Assembly (NCBI GenBank): GCA_958298945.1
Contig: OY282605.1
Location: forward strand, 2,565,811-2,629,810
Reading direction: 5' to 3'
DNA length: 64,000 bases
Source of the DNA: Atherix ibis
Taxonomy: Eukaryota > Arthropoda > Insecta > Diptera > Athericidae
Both the position numbers and the translations under genes were made by a program. Of this stretch, positions 61,675 to 64,000 are shown one piece after another. Position 1 is the stretch's first letter. Each line of letters opens with the position of its first letter. Under the pieces are notes generated by a model that saw only the letters and a program-made list of their open reading frames with translations, did not search any database and was not told the origin of the DNA.

Positions 61675-62944
61675 AAGGGTTTTCGAATAAGAGTGATATG
61701 ATTTCTTTAAAAAAAAACATACTAATTGTTAAGGAAATTCAAATGTTTTTTATTTAATGTGAAGTACAATCGATACAATTAAGTTTTGAATAAAACGTCA
61801 TTCAAATGGCCTTCACGACTTCTTTTGCAGGAACGAATTCGATGAACCCAATTTTCGAGCACTTTTTCCACTGAATCAAGTCGTATGTCATGAATAGCAC
61901 GTTCAATATTGACTTCTAAAGCTTGAAGAGAGTCTGGTTTATTGCTAAAGACCAATGACTTCAAATAACCCCATAAGAAATAGTCTAATGGTGTTAAATC
62001 ACAACTTCTTGGAGGCCATTCAATGTCACAATTTCTAACAATAATCGAATTTCCAAACTTTTCTCGCAATAATTCGGTTGTTGCACATGCTGCGTGGCAC
62101 ATAGCCCCGTCTTGTTGGAACCAGATGTTGTCAAGATCAACTTCTTCCAATTTTGGCCATAAAAAGTTGGTTATCATCGATCTACCATATACCGCTCTCC
62201 ATTAATAGTAACGGTGTTACCAGCTTCATTTCGAAAGAAGTACGGACCGATGATTCTACCAGACCAAAAACCACACCAAACTGTCAATTTAGGTGAATGT
62301 AATGGGTGTTCATGAATAATTTGTGGATTTTCTTCGCACCAGAATCGACAGTTTTGTTTATTTACCGCACCACTTAGATGAAAGTAACCCTCATCGGAGA
62401 AGATGATTTTCTTAAAAAAATCGTTTTCGTTTTCAAGTTATTCCAAGACAAAATCAGCAAATTCACGACGTTTGAGTGATAACAATTTTATACGGATGCA
62501 AGCCCAAATCTTTTCTTAAAATACGCCAGGTTGTGGTTTGAGACAGTCCCAATTCTTGAGAACGTCTTGGAATCGACAAATTGCGGTCTTCAGCAACACT
62601 TGCCTGAACGACAGCAATATTTTCATTACTTCGAGCAGTTCTTTGTCTTATTGGCACTTGAACATTATGTAAAGAAAATGTACGATCGAAATTTTTAACA
62701 ATTCGACGAATAGCGAGCACAGTTGGACGATTATTACGACCATAAAATGGAAAAATCGCACGAAAAGTTGCAATTGGAAAACGATTATTTTGATAATAAA
62801 ATTGAATAAAACGTTGTTCTTCCGTACATCTCTCCATAATTGTAAGCATTACTGAATACAATGAAAAAAAAAGACAGATCATGACATATTACAAATGGCC
62901 GAAACGTCACTTAGAAATCATATTACTCTTATTGGAAAACCCTA
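61675..62944 (-). mobile_element. DD41D mariner-like element, near full length, transposase broken
   Basis: 1270 bp with inverted termini AGGGTTTTCGAATAAGAGTG and (minus) AGGGTTTTCCAATAAGAGTA, flanked by TA. Minus strand: MERCTEEQRFIQFYYQNNRF (start near 62836), two HTH-like segments (PTVLAIRRIVKNFD; IPRRSQELGLSQTTTWRILR), then a frameshift near 62480. KRREFADFVLE is followed by a stop, then KIIFSDEGYFHLSGAVNKQN (first Asp), WCGFWSGRIIGPYF. A second frameshift near 62170 precedes IWFQQDGAMCHA (second Asp) and [12 protein letters not shown] (third Asp, 41 residues later). The DD41D spacing places it near the rosa/visitor-type branch of Tc1/mariner. Confidence 0.93.
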
Positions 62945-64000
62945 TATTATAATGTCAATTAAATTTTTTTCTATATCATGTGTTTTGCGAGGAAAACAAC
63001 AAGTATTATTATTATTATTTATTATTAAAGAAATTTAACTTATTTAAAGATTTAATTCTTTATAGCAATTATTTGGGTTTTCGATAGGCCATAAATTGCA
63101 GATCTCTTATTCTATTGTAATTTAGTCTTGTAATAATGTCTCTTTAGCTGTCGCGAAGTTGTCACAACGCTAAGATTTATATTTCAGCATGAATATGACT
63201 AGAAATAGCATTAAAAAAAATTCTTATATATTTAACAGCCTTTCATCTATTTATATCATTATACTTTTAAGTTAGAGTATACAATTGTATAAGGAGTAGC
63301 CGGTTCATATATTGTATAGATGTCTACTTAATTATAGCGGCGTAAAAGCGTACTTAAATTATATTTTTTTTGAAATATTTAGTTTAATTTTTATAAGTGT
63401 TTCTCTATCCAATATAAAATATTTCTCTCAATTTTCTGTTTTTATATATTTTAAATAGAAAAATTTTCTTTTTTTTGGAAAAGTATTCCTTTGAAATTTG
63501 ATTGAAAAAAATAAAATAATTTTATTAAATATAAAACGAATTAATTTATTAAAAAAAACAGAAAACTTTCGTAAAATTAGTGTAAATAATACTATTCAAA
63601 ATTACAACATAAAAAAAATAAACAAAACTATCATAGGACTATTAATATATTCGGATTGTAAATTAAGCAAAATAATAGTTTTTGGATGTTGTTAATTTTC
63701 ATAAATTTATTATTCATTTGAAATTAATCAAAATTCTAATAAATAAGTCAATGACTTATTCAGAAAATATACTATCAAATAAGAAAAAAACCAAAAAAAA
63801 ATTATCACATCATAAAAACTTGACTAAAAAATTTTCATTAAAAAAAAAAACTAGAAAAACGTATATTTTTATTATGTAAAACAATAATGCTATATGTAAA
63901 AACGGTTTTTATTTACGTTTTTACTGGTTAAAAGTTAAAATTTATTATAATTTCTTTTTGCCAAACTATCTACATCTTGTTTTTCATCCACAAATATTTT
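62945..64000. other. AT-rich right edge, no recognised gene
   Basis: Open frames near 63498-63879 are Lys/Ile/Asn-rich products of AT-rich DNA. Nothing supported. Confidence 0.5.

Noticed and set aside
63498..63879. Two Lys/Ile/Asn-rich open frames at the right edge
   Set aside because: Their composition simply mirrors AT-rich DNA; no motif, signal or splice context supports them.
1..64000. CRISPR array, prokaryotic operon, or integrated virus
   Set aside because: No regularly spaced short repeats, no ribosome-binding-site gene strings, and no viral structural or replication gene was recognised. All multi-copy sequences are explained as eukaryotic transposons or local duplications.

Overview
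The window looks like insect nuclear DNA, very AT-rich with long introns, and most probably dipteran. The basis is one well-resolved gene, the orthologue of Drosophila fusilli (vertebrate ESRP1/ESRP2, an epithelial splicing regulator), set in a dense field of decayed mariner/Tc1-type transposons, non-LTR retrotransposon pieces and foldback sequences. The insect/dipteran placement rests on family content and composition, not on a database search. No prokaryotic, viral, rRNA or CRISPR features were seen.

The gene lies on the minus strand. Nine coding exons run from 34089 down to the stop codon at 3890-3892. Every internal boundary has GT/AG, all phases agree, and the exon lengths sum to 2367 nt (788 codons plus stop), which strongly supports the model. 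The exons encode most of the N-terminal DnaQ-like exonuclease-fold region, three quasi-RRM domains, and a long Ala/His/Pro/Gln-rich C-terminal tail in the last exon. The start of the protein, perhaps about 100 residues, and the promoter are not identified. They lie upstream of 34089, possibly beyond 64000.

Layout: 1-3889 is the 3' flank, with a mariner remnant at the window edge. 3890-6341 holds five compact exons. The 6342-12805 and 12917-29231 introns carry mariner copies, a SINE, an AT-rich array, a large palindrome and a LINE piece. 29232-34089 holds three exons and a nested mariner chimera. 34090-64000 has no confirmed gene. It contains a TIR element with internal repeats, DD41D-type mariner relatives, a tandem duplication with one copy split by a mariner, a long inverted duplication, jockey- and R1-like LINE fragments, a PIF/Harbinger remnant and a fairly complete DD41D element at 61675-62944.

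At least three DD34D mariner families are present (called here families 1, 2 and 3), plus several DD41D lineages. None of the transposases is intact. Family 1 is the most informative: most copies share one N-terminal deletion, and two copies share a second rearrangement that replaced the 3' end with an inverted 5' end. Non-autonomous derivatives therefore appear to have been mobilised. I found no convincing new gene system. The best leads are these mariner derivatives, the 131-bp palindrome, the inverted duplication and one exon-like stretch near 46.5 kb.
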